Shown: positions 11,062 to 23,700 of the stretch, one piece after another
How the letters are laid out: each line of letters opens with the position of its first letter
How positions within the stretch are numbered: position 1 is the stretch's first letter
Assembly (NCBI GenBank): GCA_030848705.1
Contig: CM061243.1
Span: 1,212,001-1,276,000 of the forward strand
From: Heracleum sosnowskyi
Taxonomy: Eukaryota > Streptophyta > Magnoliopsida > Apiales > Apiaceae
Reading direction: 5' to 3'
Length of the DNA: 64,000 nucleotides
Notes under the pieces: generated by a model
Told to the model about the DNA's origin: nothing
Database searches by the model: none
What the model saw: only the letters and a program-made list of their open reading frames with translations
Made by a program: the position numbers and the translations under genes

Positions 11062-11405
11062 CTCCCTCCGTCCCAGTGAATTCTATACACCGGTACTGGA
11101 CACGTAGACTAAGAAAATATATAAAAAATGAGTAAAGTGGTGGGACCTATCAATATTTAATAATAGATTTGAGATAGTGGAGGAAGTAGTGGGTGTAATA
11201 GTGATTTATATTGTTATAGAATAGAGATAGTGGAGAAAGTAGTGGGTGTAATAGTGATTTATATTGTTATAGAATAGAGATAGTGGAGAAAGTAGTGGGT
11301 GTAATAGTGTTTTATATTATTAAAAGTTACTATTTTTGGAATGTATATAAATGAATGGGACATCCGAAAATGAAAAGTGTATAAAAATGAATAGGACGGA
11401 GGGAG
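11062..11405. mobile_element. Stowaway-type MITE with internal tandem triplication
   Basis: The left end CTCCCTCCGTCCCA and right end ...GGACGGAGGGAG are inverted, with TA on each side (11060-11061, 11406-11407). Inside, a ~55 bp unit carrying AGATAGTGGAGAAAGTAGTG and GGGTGTAATAGTG is present three times (about 11161-11325). This explains the larger size (344 bp) compared with the 253 bp copy at 10009. Confidence 0.88.
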
Positions 11406-11407
11406 TA

Positions 11408-12645
11408 TAAAATTAAAACTCTAAACTCGTGAGTCTCACACTTATAGCCAGGTAATTGGGAGCTTTAACTCAACCTAATAAATACAAATTCAAATATTTT
11501 AAAATAAACTGGTGATTTTGGCCTATCATAAGACGGAGCATATGAAAAGAAAGTGGGTCTGAACTGGGACTGGGGTGACCGCGTGACTCGTGTTTAGGAC
11601 CGCCCGATTGAATGCCAGTGGGGACGCAGCTTATGTGAATGGGTCGGTCTGTACTCGGTTCAAATATGGGTCGGTCTGTACCCCGTCAACAGTAACGTTT
11701 GATTATGTCTTTGAAGCCGTATATTAGCCACTCGATGCTCTTTTAACTCGTAAACTTGTAAAAACATTTGTAACGACATTTTGTAAAATGGTTGATTAAA
11801 TATTAATTTATGTAAAATTTGATGAATTTATAAATTTAATTATGTATTTGCCGTAAAAATACATACCAACCGCCACACAAATTTTTTAAAATACGTGTTT
11901 TCTCGACAAACGATTATCCAGAAAAAATGAATAGTCACTTGAGTGAATGTGTTGCGTGCATTTGTCTTGACGGAGAGTCAATGGTGATCAATTACTATAC
12001 AATTTCATCAAAGACTGAACCTCATTGCCTTACCCATTCTTAAATTGACTCCAATCGACATCTTCCGGTCTCACTGTGCTCAAGAAACTACTATACCTTG
12101 CTGGACACTCTTGCATGCTTTGAACCCTTCATGTTCAACCAACCCTTCGTAGTCGCATGCAAAGAGACCGAGATTCGGAAATATATTATTCATAAATATA
12201 AAAACAAGATGAACAAACAAGGAAATTCTACGTGAGAAACAAACCCCTTTGAAATTTTCAATTCCTTGTTTGATTTTCCATTTTACTCTTTTGGTAAGAT
12301 TTTCCATTCAAAACTAAACCCCCATTGATGGGACAAAATGTTTTCTACGACACTTTAACCATTTCATTACAACTATTTTTCCAACACGTATGAAACGGGT
12401 ACAAAACCTTTGATCATCTTATTATGTAGGTCCTACCTTCTCTGTTTGATCAAATTTGTTCCTTTTGTGTCCGTGTTTTCTTGTTAGTACGGTTAGTTTA
12501 TTACTATATATAAATGCAGTTGATTCATTTCATGCATTTGTGCATCACAGCTTACTGCATTGAGACAAGAGAATTTAGTTGTTAATCTTGTAGGGCTGAT
12601 TAGTACATTGAACTGATCATACCTACATTCATACTGCTTGTTCAG
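11408..12645 (+). other. Intergenic region and 5' flank of the IQM gene
   Basis: A somewhat GC-richer patch at 11540-11700 contains a 16 bp direct repeat (ATGGGTCGGTCTGTAC, at 11638 and 11667). The rest is AT-rich. The final ~130 bases before 12646 are the likely 5' UTR. Confidence 0.45.
12503..12513 (+). promoter_or_regulatory. Candidate TATA box for the IQM gene
   Basis: ACTATATATAA lies ~135 bases upstream of the chosen ATG, a sensible distance for a plant core promoter with a short leader. Confidence 0.5.
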
Positions 12646-15136
12646 ATGGGAGTAGATTATTTTTCGAGTAAGCCGTGTCTCGAAGAATCTCCAAGCTTCA
12701 AGAATAGGGAATCGAAAAGGCTCAGCCTAAAAAGAACGGTGTCTTTTAAGAAAAGAATTCAATGTAATGGAGATCATGAGTTCATGCACAATGTGAGCTC
12801 CGCCACGGATTATGCTGAGACACCGGTTAGTCATGGGCTTGATGCAGCTGCAGTAAAAGTGCAGAAAGTGTATAAAAGCTACAGAACTAGAAGGAACCTT
12901 GCAGATTGTGCTGTTGTTGTTGAAGAGCTCTGGTTTGCTCTCTTACTTCCTTTGTTTTTCCAGAAATAATTAATTACTTTAATTATTTTATCTTAGCGAT
13001 TTTGTCTAATATATGTAGGTGGAAAGCCTTAGATTTTGCAGCATTGGAGCGGAGCTCAGTATCGTTCTTTAGCATCAAGAAACCAGAAACTGCCGTCTCA
13101 AGATGGTCCCGGGCCAGGACCAGGGTAGCCAAGGTATAATTTTCAAAATTGTTTTCTTAAGGTTGGTTTTACTAGACCAAGAATAAGTTATTCTAAAGTG
13201 TATTTTCTTGGCATTGTCAAGATTTGAATTGACCTCAACAGGGAAGGATTCAAACTAAAAAAATCACTTTTTCTTTGACTTGATCTTCATCATAGCTTAC
13301 TCAATCTTGTAGGTTGGAAAGGGTTTGTGCCAGGATGAGAAGGCTAAAAAATTGGCTCTTAGACATTGGCTTGAAGCTGTGAGTACAATGCACCCTATAA
13401 ATTCATGTCATTTCACTTGAATTTAGGAAATATTTTAAAATTAGGAAGACTTGATCAATTCTTTTGTTTTAGTTATTTTTTCAACTAGTTGGTTTTTAAT
13501 ATTCCGCTAATTTTATTTCAATATTGTGGGGCAGATTGATCCACGCCATCGATATGGACACAACTTGAGTTTGTACTATGATGCATGGTTTACTAGTAAG
13601 AGCTGGCAACCATTCTTTTACTGGTAATGTTACAGAAGAAGACATATAAGAAAATTCATATGAAATGCTTCATTTCAATGCAAGCTTTTTTCACTTTCTA
13701 ACATTAATACTTTCTCTGTTAAAAAAAATGAAGGCTGGATGTTGGAGATGGCAAAGAAGTTAATCTTGAAAAATGCTCGAGGACTATGCTACAAAAGCAA
13801 TGCATCAGATATCTTGGTCCAGTAAGTTTTCCGAGACAACAGTTACCTGGCGTTTCCTTCGTTTCATAATTGAGATAGCTTAATTTTGGGATTGATAGTA
13901 CATTTTGATGGTAGTATGTTAATTTGATGTTTATTTCATTTGTAAACGTGTAGATAGAGAGGGCAGAATTTGAAGTCATTATAGAGAATGGAAAGCTTGT
14001 CTACAAACAAACTGGGAAGTATTTAGACACTGTGGATGGCTCCAAGTTTATTTTTGTGCTCAGTACTTTAAAGAACTTATATGTGGGAGAAAAGAAGAAA
14101 GGCCAGTTCCAGCATTCTAGTTTTCTATCAGGGGGTGCTGCCACTGCAGCCGGACGACTGGTAGCCCATAATGGAATTCTTGAGGTACGTTACATTCATT
14201 ATGCTAGCATTCATCGCAATCATATGCATGCTTTATTTGTATATAGTTTAACCAAATAGGATATTTCAGAAAGTCTACCCTTAAGGTCATCATTAAACAC
14301 CAAGCTTTTGGTTCTACTTTCAGAGCTTTGGCATTAGTTGAATGATGCACCATGCCAAGTCTTTATATTGACACAATAACACTAGTACAGAATGAGGGAG
14401 TACCCAGTCAATTGTACCCCTTCTTTTACTTCTGAGTAATACTGATTTCTCACAAATTTTTAGGCTATATGGCCATACAGTGGTCATTATCATCCCACTG
14501 AAGAGAATTTCATGGAGTTCATCAATTTCCTCGAAGATCACCGTGTTGATCTAAGCAATGTCAAGGTAATTGCATAGTCACTCACCTTCAAATTCAATGC
14601 ATCCTTATTAACAATGAAACTTCATCCTGGTTTTTTTTTAATAGTTAATTATAATTAATTATTGTTTGATGCAGAAATTTGCAGTGGACGAAGATAATCC
14701 AATTTTAAAAGTCACTACTAACGACGGGCCTAAGTCAGACTTAGTCAAGGTTCTGTGTTCGGATAACATTTCATCTGCAAACGAACCATCAGCTGACACC
14801 AAGAAGGACAGCACTGAAAACATTATTCGCAGCATCAGTGTAGACAGTTCTCGGAGCATTGGAAAGAAACCACAATTTGAGTTACGGAGAGCACTATCTT
14901 CCAAATGGACTACAGGGACCGGTCCTCGGATAGGTTGTGTAAGGGAATACCCTGCAGAGTTACAATTTCAGGCTCTGGAACAAGTCAATTTGTCTCCAAG
15001 GATGCTCATGGCTGGTTCTTCAGCAAGCTGCTTTCCAATACCTTCACCAAGACCATATCCAAGAATACATCTATCACCAAGGGTTTCTAACATTGGCTTG
15101 CCTAGCCCAAGGCTGACTGTTCATAATCCTAACTAA
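12646..15136 (+). CDS. IQM-family IQ-motif calmodulin-binding protein
   Basis: IQM proteins are plant calmodulin-binding proteins that bind CaM without calcium through one IQ motif; some act in stomatal movement and stress responses. Eight exons join in phase: 12646-12932, 13019-13133, 13313-13378, 13535-13623, 13734-13821, 13954-14184, 14464-14565 and 14675-15136, giving ~479 residues, normal for the family. The IQ motif (KVQKVYKSYRTRRNLA) lies near residues 70-86. After it come family-conserved stretches: DPRHRYGHNLSLYYDAW, WLDVGDGKEVNLEKC, QQ-like CIRYLGP, YKQTGKYLDTV, SSFLSGGAATAAGRL and AIWPYSGHYHPTEENF. The C-terminus is Ser/Pro rich. All donors are GT and there is no frame damage. The start was chosen because the conserved N-terminal region begins at this ATG. 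Confidence 0.95.
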
Positions 15137-15678
15137 AGATTTATACATCTAATCTTTTCCTATGGCTTACCTACTTACTTGACCTTAAGCCATTTCCCAC
15201 AAGTCAATAAACAAGAGTTCCTATTCTTTTTCTTCCTTTCTTTCTTCCCAAGGGCTCTGCAATCCAAACCAGTAAACTTAGTTCTTGGCCTTGAAATTTT
15301 TTTAAATTTTTTTTGCTTATTGGCCTTGGATTTTGTAGGTCAATTTGCATTGGGCTTTGAGTGCCTTTGATTCATTTGTTGTAATCATGCTCTAATTATA
15401 GCCTAGACTGATTAGAAATTGTTGAGATTATCTCAAATTGTCATCAGAACTATTATAAATTAAAGTATACATCTTGAATAAAATTTTAAATTGTTTGAAA
15501 TTTGAATCTCATATTTGTCTCCTTTCTGTGCCCACTTTTCCTCTTTTTACTTTTTTAGCTGTTCTATATATCATAAAAATCCAGTTGATTACTACTTACA
15601 TAATGAATCTTTTCAGAAATCAGAATAAGTTAGTTGCTACTGCAGTACACCACAGGAGTAGGGTCCTAAACCAGAACA
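15137..15678. other. 3' UTR of IQM gene and spacer
   Basis: T-rich tracts follow the stop codon. No other gene signal is visible. Confidence 0.45.
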
Positions 15679-15688
15679 ATTTGTTTGA

Positions 15689-16107
15689 GGTTAAATATCA
15701 AATACATCATTCATTATGTTCGAATGTATCAAATTAGTCATTCATTGCAAAAAGAGTAGTGCTAGAGGCACAAAAATTGGTACAAAAAATTGTTACCAAA
15801 TGACATGGCATGAGTGATGTGGCAGTTTGAAATATTTTAATTGGTGTTGTTTGTGTGAATGCAGGGGGTCCACTTATTATTATAACGAATCAGGAGTTGT
15901 CATGTCATTTGGTAACAATTTTTTGTACCAATTTTTGTGCCTCTAGCATTTTCCTTGCAAAAATGACTCAATTTAGTCATTCTCAGGTGATGTCCTTGAC
16001 ACGAAATCTTAAATTAGTGATTAAATTGAGTCATTTTTGCAATGACAATGAATGACTAATTTGATACATTTGAACACAACGGGTGATGTATTTAATATTT
16101 ATAACCC
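15689..16107. mobile_element. Outer Mutator-type MITE (interrupted by an inner MITE)
   Basis: Flanks carry the same 10 bp, ATTTGTTTGA (15679-15688 and 16108-16117). The left arm (GGTTAAATATCAAATACATC ... ATGTATCAAATTAGTCATTC) is repeated in inverse at the right (GAATGACTAATTTGATACAT ... GATGTATTTAATATTTATAA). Removing the 201 bp inner element plus one 9 bp duplication leaves ~209 bp. Confidence 0.85.
15754..15954. mobile_element. Inner Mutator-type MITE nested in the outer one
   Basis: It is bounded by a 9 bp duplication, TTGCAAAAA (15745-15753 and 15955-15963). Its arms are a nearly perfect inverted repeat of ~45 bp (TGCTAGAGGCACAAAAATTG ... CAATTTTTGTGCCTCTAGCA). It is 201 bp and non-coding. 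Confidence 0.88.
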
Positions 16108-16352
16108 ATTTGTTTGATTATAAATAATTAAATACTGATTAATCAAACTCATACAAATAAGCGGGGTTAGTAGTTCAAACTCATGCATCAAACATGCATC
16201 CGTTAAGCACTTTTCCCTTACTTTATACCTAGTCTTTTCTTTTCAAGTTCAAATTTCAAATTAAAAAACACTGTTTCTTACTCTTTTTTCTGAACCTTCC
16301 ATTCTTTATATGTCAAGTAACCAAGTAAAAACATTACAACAAATAATTTGAA

Positions 16353-18223
16353 ATGGGGGCTTCAGGAAAATGGATCATATCATTTATCGTTCGAAAAAAA
16401 ATCCAAACACCATCTGATCCAGTAAGTAAAAACCAAATTTTCATGCATGTATTCTTGGTGATATCGGTGTTTTGTATATTAAATCATTTGAACTTGCAGC
16501 AGAAGATTGTAGCTGGAAAGAGTAGAAAGTGGAAGCTGTGGAGGAGCTCTTCATCTGAAGATGAGGTTACGACATCGTTGAAGGTTCCTCCGAAAGTGGA
16601 AGATCGATTGTCTGTATCAGTTGACCATGATTCTCCATATGTTGTTGCTTTGGCTACAGTTGTTCGAGCTTCTGCTAGAGATTTTATGGTAGTTAGACAA
16701 GAATGGGCTTCTATTCGCATCCAAACTGCTTTTCGTGCTTTCTTGGTAAGTACTTTCGGGAATTTATTTATGTTTCCAGTGTAATTGTGTTGCATAAACT
16801 ACACTCTGGAAATCGAATGAAAATATAATACTTTGTGAATGTTTTAGTCAACCCCTTCTCGTTGCTATATTTGTCGATCCTCCAATGGAACAAATATAAT
16901 ACTTTGTGAATGTTTTGTAAATTTAAAGGCAAGACAAGCTTTAAGGGCCTTAAAAGCATTGGTGAGGCTTCAGGCTATAGTTCGGGGACGACTAGTCAGG
17001 AAGCAAGCTGCTGTGACATTGAAGTGCATGCAGGCTCTTGTCCGAGTACAGGCTCGAGCTAGAGCCCGTGCTTGCTCAGAAGGGCAAGCTTCAGAGGATG
17101 ACCTCAATGAGCATGGTTTTCTGAAGCAGGTTCAGATATTTTAGACTCTGTATTTCATCTTATCTATTCATTTTTTATGTTAAGAATCAATTTCACATTG
17201 TGTTTTTATATAGATTTTCCGCTCTTGGTTCAAAATTTTGTGATTAATTTGTCTAATCTTTTCGATACACAACCACACATATTACATCGATGATAAATAA
17301 TTGCATTTGCAGTCAAATTACGAAAATTTAATCCATTTCAAACAGGGCGAATGGTGCGATAGTAATGGAACAGTGGAGGAAGTGAAAGCTAAACTTAAGA
17401 TGAAGGAAGAAGGAGCAATCAAGAGGGAAAGAGCACTTACGTATGCCATCCAACAACAGGTACTCAACGATTTCTCTAAAAAAATCTTAGAAGTTGTTTG
17501 GTTGACGGATACTTATGTAGGTATTTGAAATACCTGGGAAGTTAGAAATATTCAAGTTGTTTATAGACGGGAAATTGAAATTAACTTAGGAAGTTATTTC
17601 CTATTATATACCAAACAAGCACTTAGTATATTCCTTTGTCTTGTGTTCAAATAGTACATTTCAACTCTTTTTTTCAGCAACTGAGGAAAAAAGAAGCTGC
17701 CTCGAATTCAAGAAAAATCAAGGTAGCAGCATCGAAAGCTAACAAGAACAGCTCCGGTTGGAACTGTTTAGAAGGCTGGATGACGCCTGTTTCTAAGCAT
17801 AAACGAGATTACAGCGTTTGGCCTTCATCAAATTCTTCAGAAAGCGATAGTGTGAAGATCACAAGAAATAACATCTCAACTCGAATTTCTGCTAGACCTT
17901 GTATAACTAGTCCAATTATTCGCTCAACTTCAGGGCCATGCTCTGAACTGTTTTATGATGACAGTACAACATCAAATTCATCTGCATCAACTTTCGGAAC
18001 TCCAAGGTCTAGCAACTCACAATCAGAACGTACTACTGCTAAACGAAACTACATGAATCTAACAGAGTCAATCAAGGCTAAACAACGAGCTCCCAACCAT
18101 GCAACAGAGAAGCTCCAGTTCCGGAAGAAATCAAGTCCACTGTCAAAAATGCTGGCAAGAAGAAGCGCTGATTGTGATATTTATTCAGATGATACAGAGG
18201 ACCTATACCCTCCACTGATATAA
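16353..18223 (+). CDS. IQ67-domain (IQD) calmodulin-binding scaffold protein
   Basis: IQD proteins bind calmodulin and associate with microtubules or the plasma membrane as plant-specific scaffolds. Five exons join in phase: 16353-16421, 16500-16745, 16929-17129, 17346-17459 and 17678-18223, giving ~391 residues. The N-terminus MGASGKWIISFI is the family start. The IQ67 domain spans about residues 92-151 with IRIQTAFRAFLARQALRALK, VRLQAIVRGRLVRKQA and CMQALVRVQARARA, and is split by the conserved phase-0 intron between AFL and AR. The tail carries the NCLEGWM-like motif and Ser-rich stretches. The gene is intact. It follows the IQM gene head-to-tail at 1.2 kb. Two broken copies of parts of it occur at 44120-44347 and 54497-54813. 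Confidence 0.95.
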
Positions 18224-19484
18224 TTATCCATGCCCGGTATTATTATATACTCTTTAAATCTTTTCTCCCCGAGTTCAACAGCTTGTTGGCTTGTAAGTGT
18301 CCGAATCTATAGTTCAAAGTGAGTATTCCAGTTTGCTATTGTAATTTTGAAAATTCTAAACTCGTGTCATGTAATTTTACGGTTTTTAAAATTTTATAAT
18401 TACACAGATATATGTAATGATACTATCCAAGTTTTTATGTCATTTTTTCTTTGGCTTTTATGTTATTTTTTCTTCGCCTTGTTTATACACCTTTTTTCGG
18501 TCTGTACTTCATGCAAAAGTTGCGTCCACGACTTTAAAGAAAAACCAGTCTTGCTAAATGATTAAAATTTGTTAAATTATTTCCTTTATAAGAGATGCTT
18601 CTTTTTTTCTAAATTATAAAATACAATAACAAGTGAAATTGACTAAAAACTGAATAAGGATGGATAATGCTTCTTACTCCACTCTACCGGACTTTCCCTC
18701 TTCCAGCGATACTTGGTCGGAAATGTGGTGTGCTGTCGGTTGGGACTCTGGAAAACAATGCATGATCGGGATGGTGATCGTCAAGCATCAGAGTAAGTAA
18801 CTTGGTGATGGAGAATACAAAAGACAATATCATAAAATACTATTTGATGACCAAGATTTTGAGAATAAATATGTCTGGAAATAAAATGAGAGGATGAGAG
18901 TGAATGTGTGTATATATGTTTGTATATTAGTTTATTTGCTTTGACCTTTCCGGCATTTGAACTTGTTTTCGAGTTATGGTTTGTAAGTCTAATTTATGCA
19001 AAATGTATGCACGGTATACGGTTTTTCAATTTATTTTACAAATAAAACCTAGAATTATTGCTTAGCAAATAAAAAAATCTAGAATTATTTTTCATTTTCA
19101 AAATTATAATTTTAAAAAGTAATTTTGATTGTTTATAGTATAATGATAAATGTTAAATCTAGAAAAAAATTATTTTCCAATTTATTTTACAAATAAAACC
19201 TAAAATTATTGCTTAACAGATAAAAAAATTTAGAATAATTTTTCATTTTCAAAATTATAATTTTAAATCGGCCCCGACTGCAATTCTTTCCAGCATCCGC
19301 CGCCCCTACTGTAAGGTGTATTTGTTTCGACCTTTCCGTTTTGTGTGCAAGTTATTTTTCATATAATGCTAAATGTATGCGGGGTATACCAACATTTTGT
19401 GCAAATAAACATTTATTCCACTTGTACAAGTTGAGATTTTCTGTCATTTAACATGTTTTTTTTATGATAGGTATCAAAGAATAT
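18224..19484 (+). other. Intergenic region with direct repeats and a short exon-like ORF
   Basis: 18224-18401 is the IQD 3' UTR (it is duplicated at 44k). A frame at 18660-18797 opens with ATG, encodes ~46 residues including DTWSEMWCAVGWDSGKQCM, and ends at CAGA|GTAAGT, so it could be a first exon; I do not recognise it. Two ~95 bp segments near 19024-19118 and 19172-19268 (TTTATTTTACAAATAAAACC ... TTTTCATTTTCAAAATTATA) are ~90% alike. Flanking pieces at ~18950 and ~19320 (GACCTTTCC ... AAATGTATGC) are also related, so the region was duplicated. Confidence 0.4.
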
Positions 19485-20120
19485 TGCCTCCGGAACTGTG
19501 TTTGGGCCAATTAAAGGATGAGTTCAAGAAGAGGGGCATATCTGGTGTGAAACAACCTAGTGCTGGTTCGACTGACTTATCCAAAGTAAAAACTGTCCCT
19601 CAAGTTTCTGATCGCTGGGCTGGTCAGGTGGCTGATGGGGTGTTAGCTGTAAGTCTTAATTCTGAACAAAATGGAGGCTGGGAGGAGGTAGGAAGAAATC
19701 CCACAAATAGGTCTTTTGTAAATGCGGGGAGTCAGAATCCCAATGTGAAAGTATCAGGCAATCCCTGGACAGGGGCTAGGGGGGCCTTCTAATGCCTGGC
19801 CAGGAACAGGATAGGGTTCTCCCAATGCCTCTGCAGCAGCACCGGTAGGTGACTATAGAAGCCCTGCTGGCAGAGATTGAAATCAATCTTCTTCAAAAAC
19901 ACTGTGAGAACAAATATGATCAACCAGCTATTATTCCTCCTCCTTTTAAGCATGAGAGGCAATGTCGTAGTAACATGTCTCAGGCAGCAAATGTAGGTAA
20001 TGTATCTGCTTCAAACCCTACCAATGCTACAGATGACAGAGAGGAAAGAAAATACGCTGATGATGAGTATGACTTGGATGAAAGCCAAATGAGTCACGAG
20101 ACTCTTAAGGAGGGTTCTAT

Positions 20121-20403
20121 TGAGATACCTGATCTTCCCGGTTAATTACAACTTGAATCATATGCCAACTCAGCTACTTGGACAGCCTGACGTGTAACAA
20201 ACTTTCATCTACTTGTAACTAACTTTCATTTTCTTGTGTATATAAGCAATGTAACAGATTGATAGTAAGTGAGGTATAAACTGATAGATAGAGATACAAT
20301 AGAGATATAGAGTTTTAGGTATCTTCATCAATGGAGTTGTTTAAGTTCATCTTGTTTATTACTTAGTTTACAGTATTCTGTCATCAAGATATACAAAGTA
20401 ACA
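20121..20403 (+). repeat. 5' LTR of the Copia element at 20-25 kb
   Basis: 283 bp, TGAGATACCTGATC ... AAAGTAACA, with a TATA box (GTGTATATAAGC) near 20237. It matches 25109-25394. Confidence 0.93.
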
Positions 20404-20415
20404 TGGTATCAGAGC
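20404..20415 (+). other. Primer-binding site (tRNA-iMet type)
   Basis: TGGTATCAGAGC directly abuts the 5' LTR, the standard priming site of plant Copia elements. Confidence 0.9.
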
Positions 20416-20707
20416 TGCAAAACCAGATCTATATCACATGATCGTCATCGTCAACGTAAAGATCATCATCGTCTTCACATTCTCAGGTGTTCATCTTCTT
20501 AAACTGATTACATTCAAGCATTTTTAAACCTAAAGATTGTTCGTTTCTGAATCTTCATATCTTTGTTTCTGGAACGATTTGTTTCTTGTTATTCTCAATT
20601 GATTTGTTACCAAAGTTTGTTGATGATCTTCAATTGTTCTGATTGATCATAAAATACTCAATCTCTTGTATACATACACATATCGAGCCAAAATTTTCTG
20701 AACACAA

Positions 20708-23700
20708 ATGGCTACTCAAAGTAATGCAAGTAATTTTGATCCATCGAGTGTATATTACATTCATCCTTCAGATGCAAGTACTAATCAGTTGGTTTCGGTG
20801 AAATTTAATGGAAATGGATATAACAATTGGAAACGGAGTATGATGCTTATGCTATCTGCTAAAAACAAACTCAGTTTTGTTAATGGAAGCGTCCTTGTGC
20901 CTGCAACTGGATTTGTTGAGTATAAGGCATGGGAGAGATATAATGATCTCGTTATTTCCTGGCTTTTGTTTAATCTAGATGAAACGATAGCTAGGAGTGT
21001 TTTGTTCTTGAAATCAGCGAGAGCGATCTAGAAGGATTTAGAAGATAGATTTGGATATACATCCATAACTCAGATTTATTCTTTAGAACAACAGTTATTT
21101 GAATTGAATCAAGGAAAACAGAGTGTCTCAGAATTTTACACCAAGATTAAGACACTATAGGACAGTATAGATGATACTCAACCATTGCCTATGTGTTTGT
21201 GTGCTACTTCTACTTGCACATGTACTATAACAGAAAGGATTCTCAAGATGCAACAAAATTAGAGGGTGCTACAATTCTTGATGAAATTGAATGATCAATT
21301 CTCAATTGTAAGAGCTCATATTCTCATGATGAATCCACTGCCAAGTGTAACTCAGGTTTATAGAATTATGGCTCAAGAGGAGAACCATAAGGAAATTTCA
21401 CAGAATGCTGGAACTGACAGTCTTGCTTTTGTAACAGAAAGGAAGCCCTATTATCAAGGAAATACTTATCAAACTCAAGGAACCAAGTCACAGGATTCAA
21501 GTGGTTTTCAGAGGTCTGGAAATTCTGCAGGAACTTTCAACAGAAAATCTCAGAAACCACAGAACAATTACTACTGTACACATTGCAAAATTGCTGGCCA
21601 CAGTTTGGAAAGATGTTTTAGAATACATGGATTTCCATCAAATTTCAAAGGCAATAAGGATAGAAAAGTTGCTACTATGGTTTTAAACTCACAAGAGGAA
21701 TCTGATTATGATGTTAAAGGGAATGAGAATGAAGTAAATCATTTGTCCAAAGAACAATATCAACAGCTCATCAATCTACTTGGGAAGCATACTATTTCTG
21801 AACCAAATGACAACAAAGATGGTTTTTTTTGTCATGCTTTATTGGCAGGTAATATCTGTCTAATGTCTTCATCATCTAAACATTGGTTATTAGATAGTGG
21901 TGCTACTGACCATATTTGCCCTGATTTACAAGATTTTGAGTCTGTACAATCTATTACTGCTAATGATAGCTACATCACTATTCCTGATGGTCGAAAAATC
22001 AAGGTCTTACATAAAGGCACAATCAAATTAAGTGACAAAATTGTGTTGAAACAAGTACTTCATGTGCCTGATTTTCAATACAAACTCATTTCTGTCCTCA
22101 AACTTTGTCAAGACATGGGATCTAAATTGATTTTCACTGATACTCAAGGTATGTTATAGGACCATTTGCAGAAAGATCCTCCACTGCTTCTTGGTGATCT
22201 GCAAAATGGACTGTATGTTATCTCTCTTCCACCTGTGGTTACTGCAACATCTGCAACTATTTGTCTTTCTGCTGGTGCTGCAGTTGAAGAAGCTAAACTC
22301 TGGCATTTGAGGTTAGGACATTTGCCATTTCATCAAATAAAGGTGTTGCATCCATCCTGTGATATTCAAGCCTATATGCAAACAAACATATGTCAGATAT
22401 GTCCTAAAGCTAAGCAGACTAGATGTTCTTTTCCTACTAGTAACATCAAAACTACTGCTATTCTTGAGCTTCTTCATATTGATCTCTGGGGTCCCTACAA
22501 AATAAAAAATCATAATGGTTGTACACAGTTCTTGACCATAGTTGATGACTATAGTAGATATACTTGGATCCATCTGATTAAATTCAAATCTGATGTTGTA
22601 TAAGTATTAATGGATTTTGTTCATTTTGCTGAAACTCAATTTAACACTAAAGTGTTATGTATTCGATCTGATAATGCCCTGGAATTTAATTCCAAAGTGT
22701 TACAAGTGTTTTATAATACTAAGGGTATTGTTCACCAAACCAGTTGTAGTTATACCCCACAACAGAATGGGGTTGTGGAACGCAAACATAGACACCTTCT
22801 GGAGACAGTAAGGGCTATGTTTCATCAATCTAAACTACCTGAAAGATATTGGGGTGAGTGCATTTTATGCGCAGCTTATTTGATAAACCGTATGCCTCTC
22901 AGTAGCATGTCTACTCCTTATCAAAGAGTTTTTAAGGTTCCTCTTTCACTTGATCATCTCAAGGTTTTTGGTTGCCTATGTTTTGTTTCAACCACCAAGG
23001 TCAATCGCAGTAAGTTCAATCCTAGGGCCTCTCCTTCTATTTTCCTTGGTTATCTCTCAACACAGAAAGGTTATAAAGTGTTAAATCTTCAGTCACAGCA
23101 AATTACCATTTCAAGAGATGTCATATTTTTTGAACATCATTTCCCATATCACATTTTGTCTCCTGATTCTCAGTATCATAATACCTTTTTTCTTCCTTAT
23201 TATACTGTTCCTTCTAGTTCTTCATTTGACACTGAAATACTTGATCATGTTCATCCACACACAACAAATACAGATGATTTTCATGATGCATTTCACTTTG
23301 ATAGTGCACATGATAATACATCTCCTATATCTGATGTATCTCCTACATCCACTGGTGATACTTCTGAGGCTTCTTCTCATATATCAGTACCTGTACTTCG
23401 ACAATCTACTCGAAATAGACAGCCTCCCAGTTATTTGTCCTCTTATCAATGTAATCTTGGTCAACTTGATAAGCTAACATCTACACATGCATTGGTGTAA
23501 CTTGGTTACTTATGATTCTTCTCCAACATCACACAAAGCATTTTATTTTCAAATTACTACTATATCTGAACCTCGAAACTATAAGGAAGCTTCTATTCAA
23601 CCAATTTGGGTCGATGCAATGCACAAAGAAATAGAGGCTCTAACTGTCAACAAAACTTGGGAGTTGGTTGATTTACCAACGGGTAAAAAAGCCATTGGTT

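Noticed and set aside
11161..11325. CRISPR-like repeat array
   Set aside because: Contiguous tandem units without unique spacers, inside a plant MITE.
15474..16055. Open frames of 60-90 codons downstream of the IQM gene
   Set aside because: They run across the MITE borders and have no recognisable protein character.
23118..23477. 119-codon hydrophobic open frame
   Set aside because: Out-of-frame reading of the Copia integrase-RT linker.
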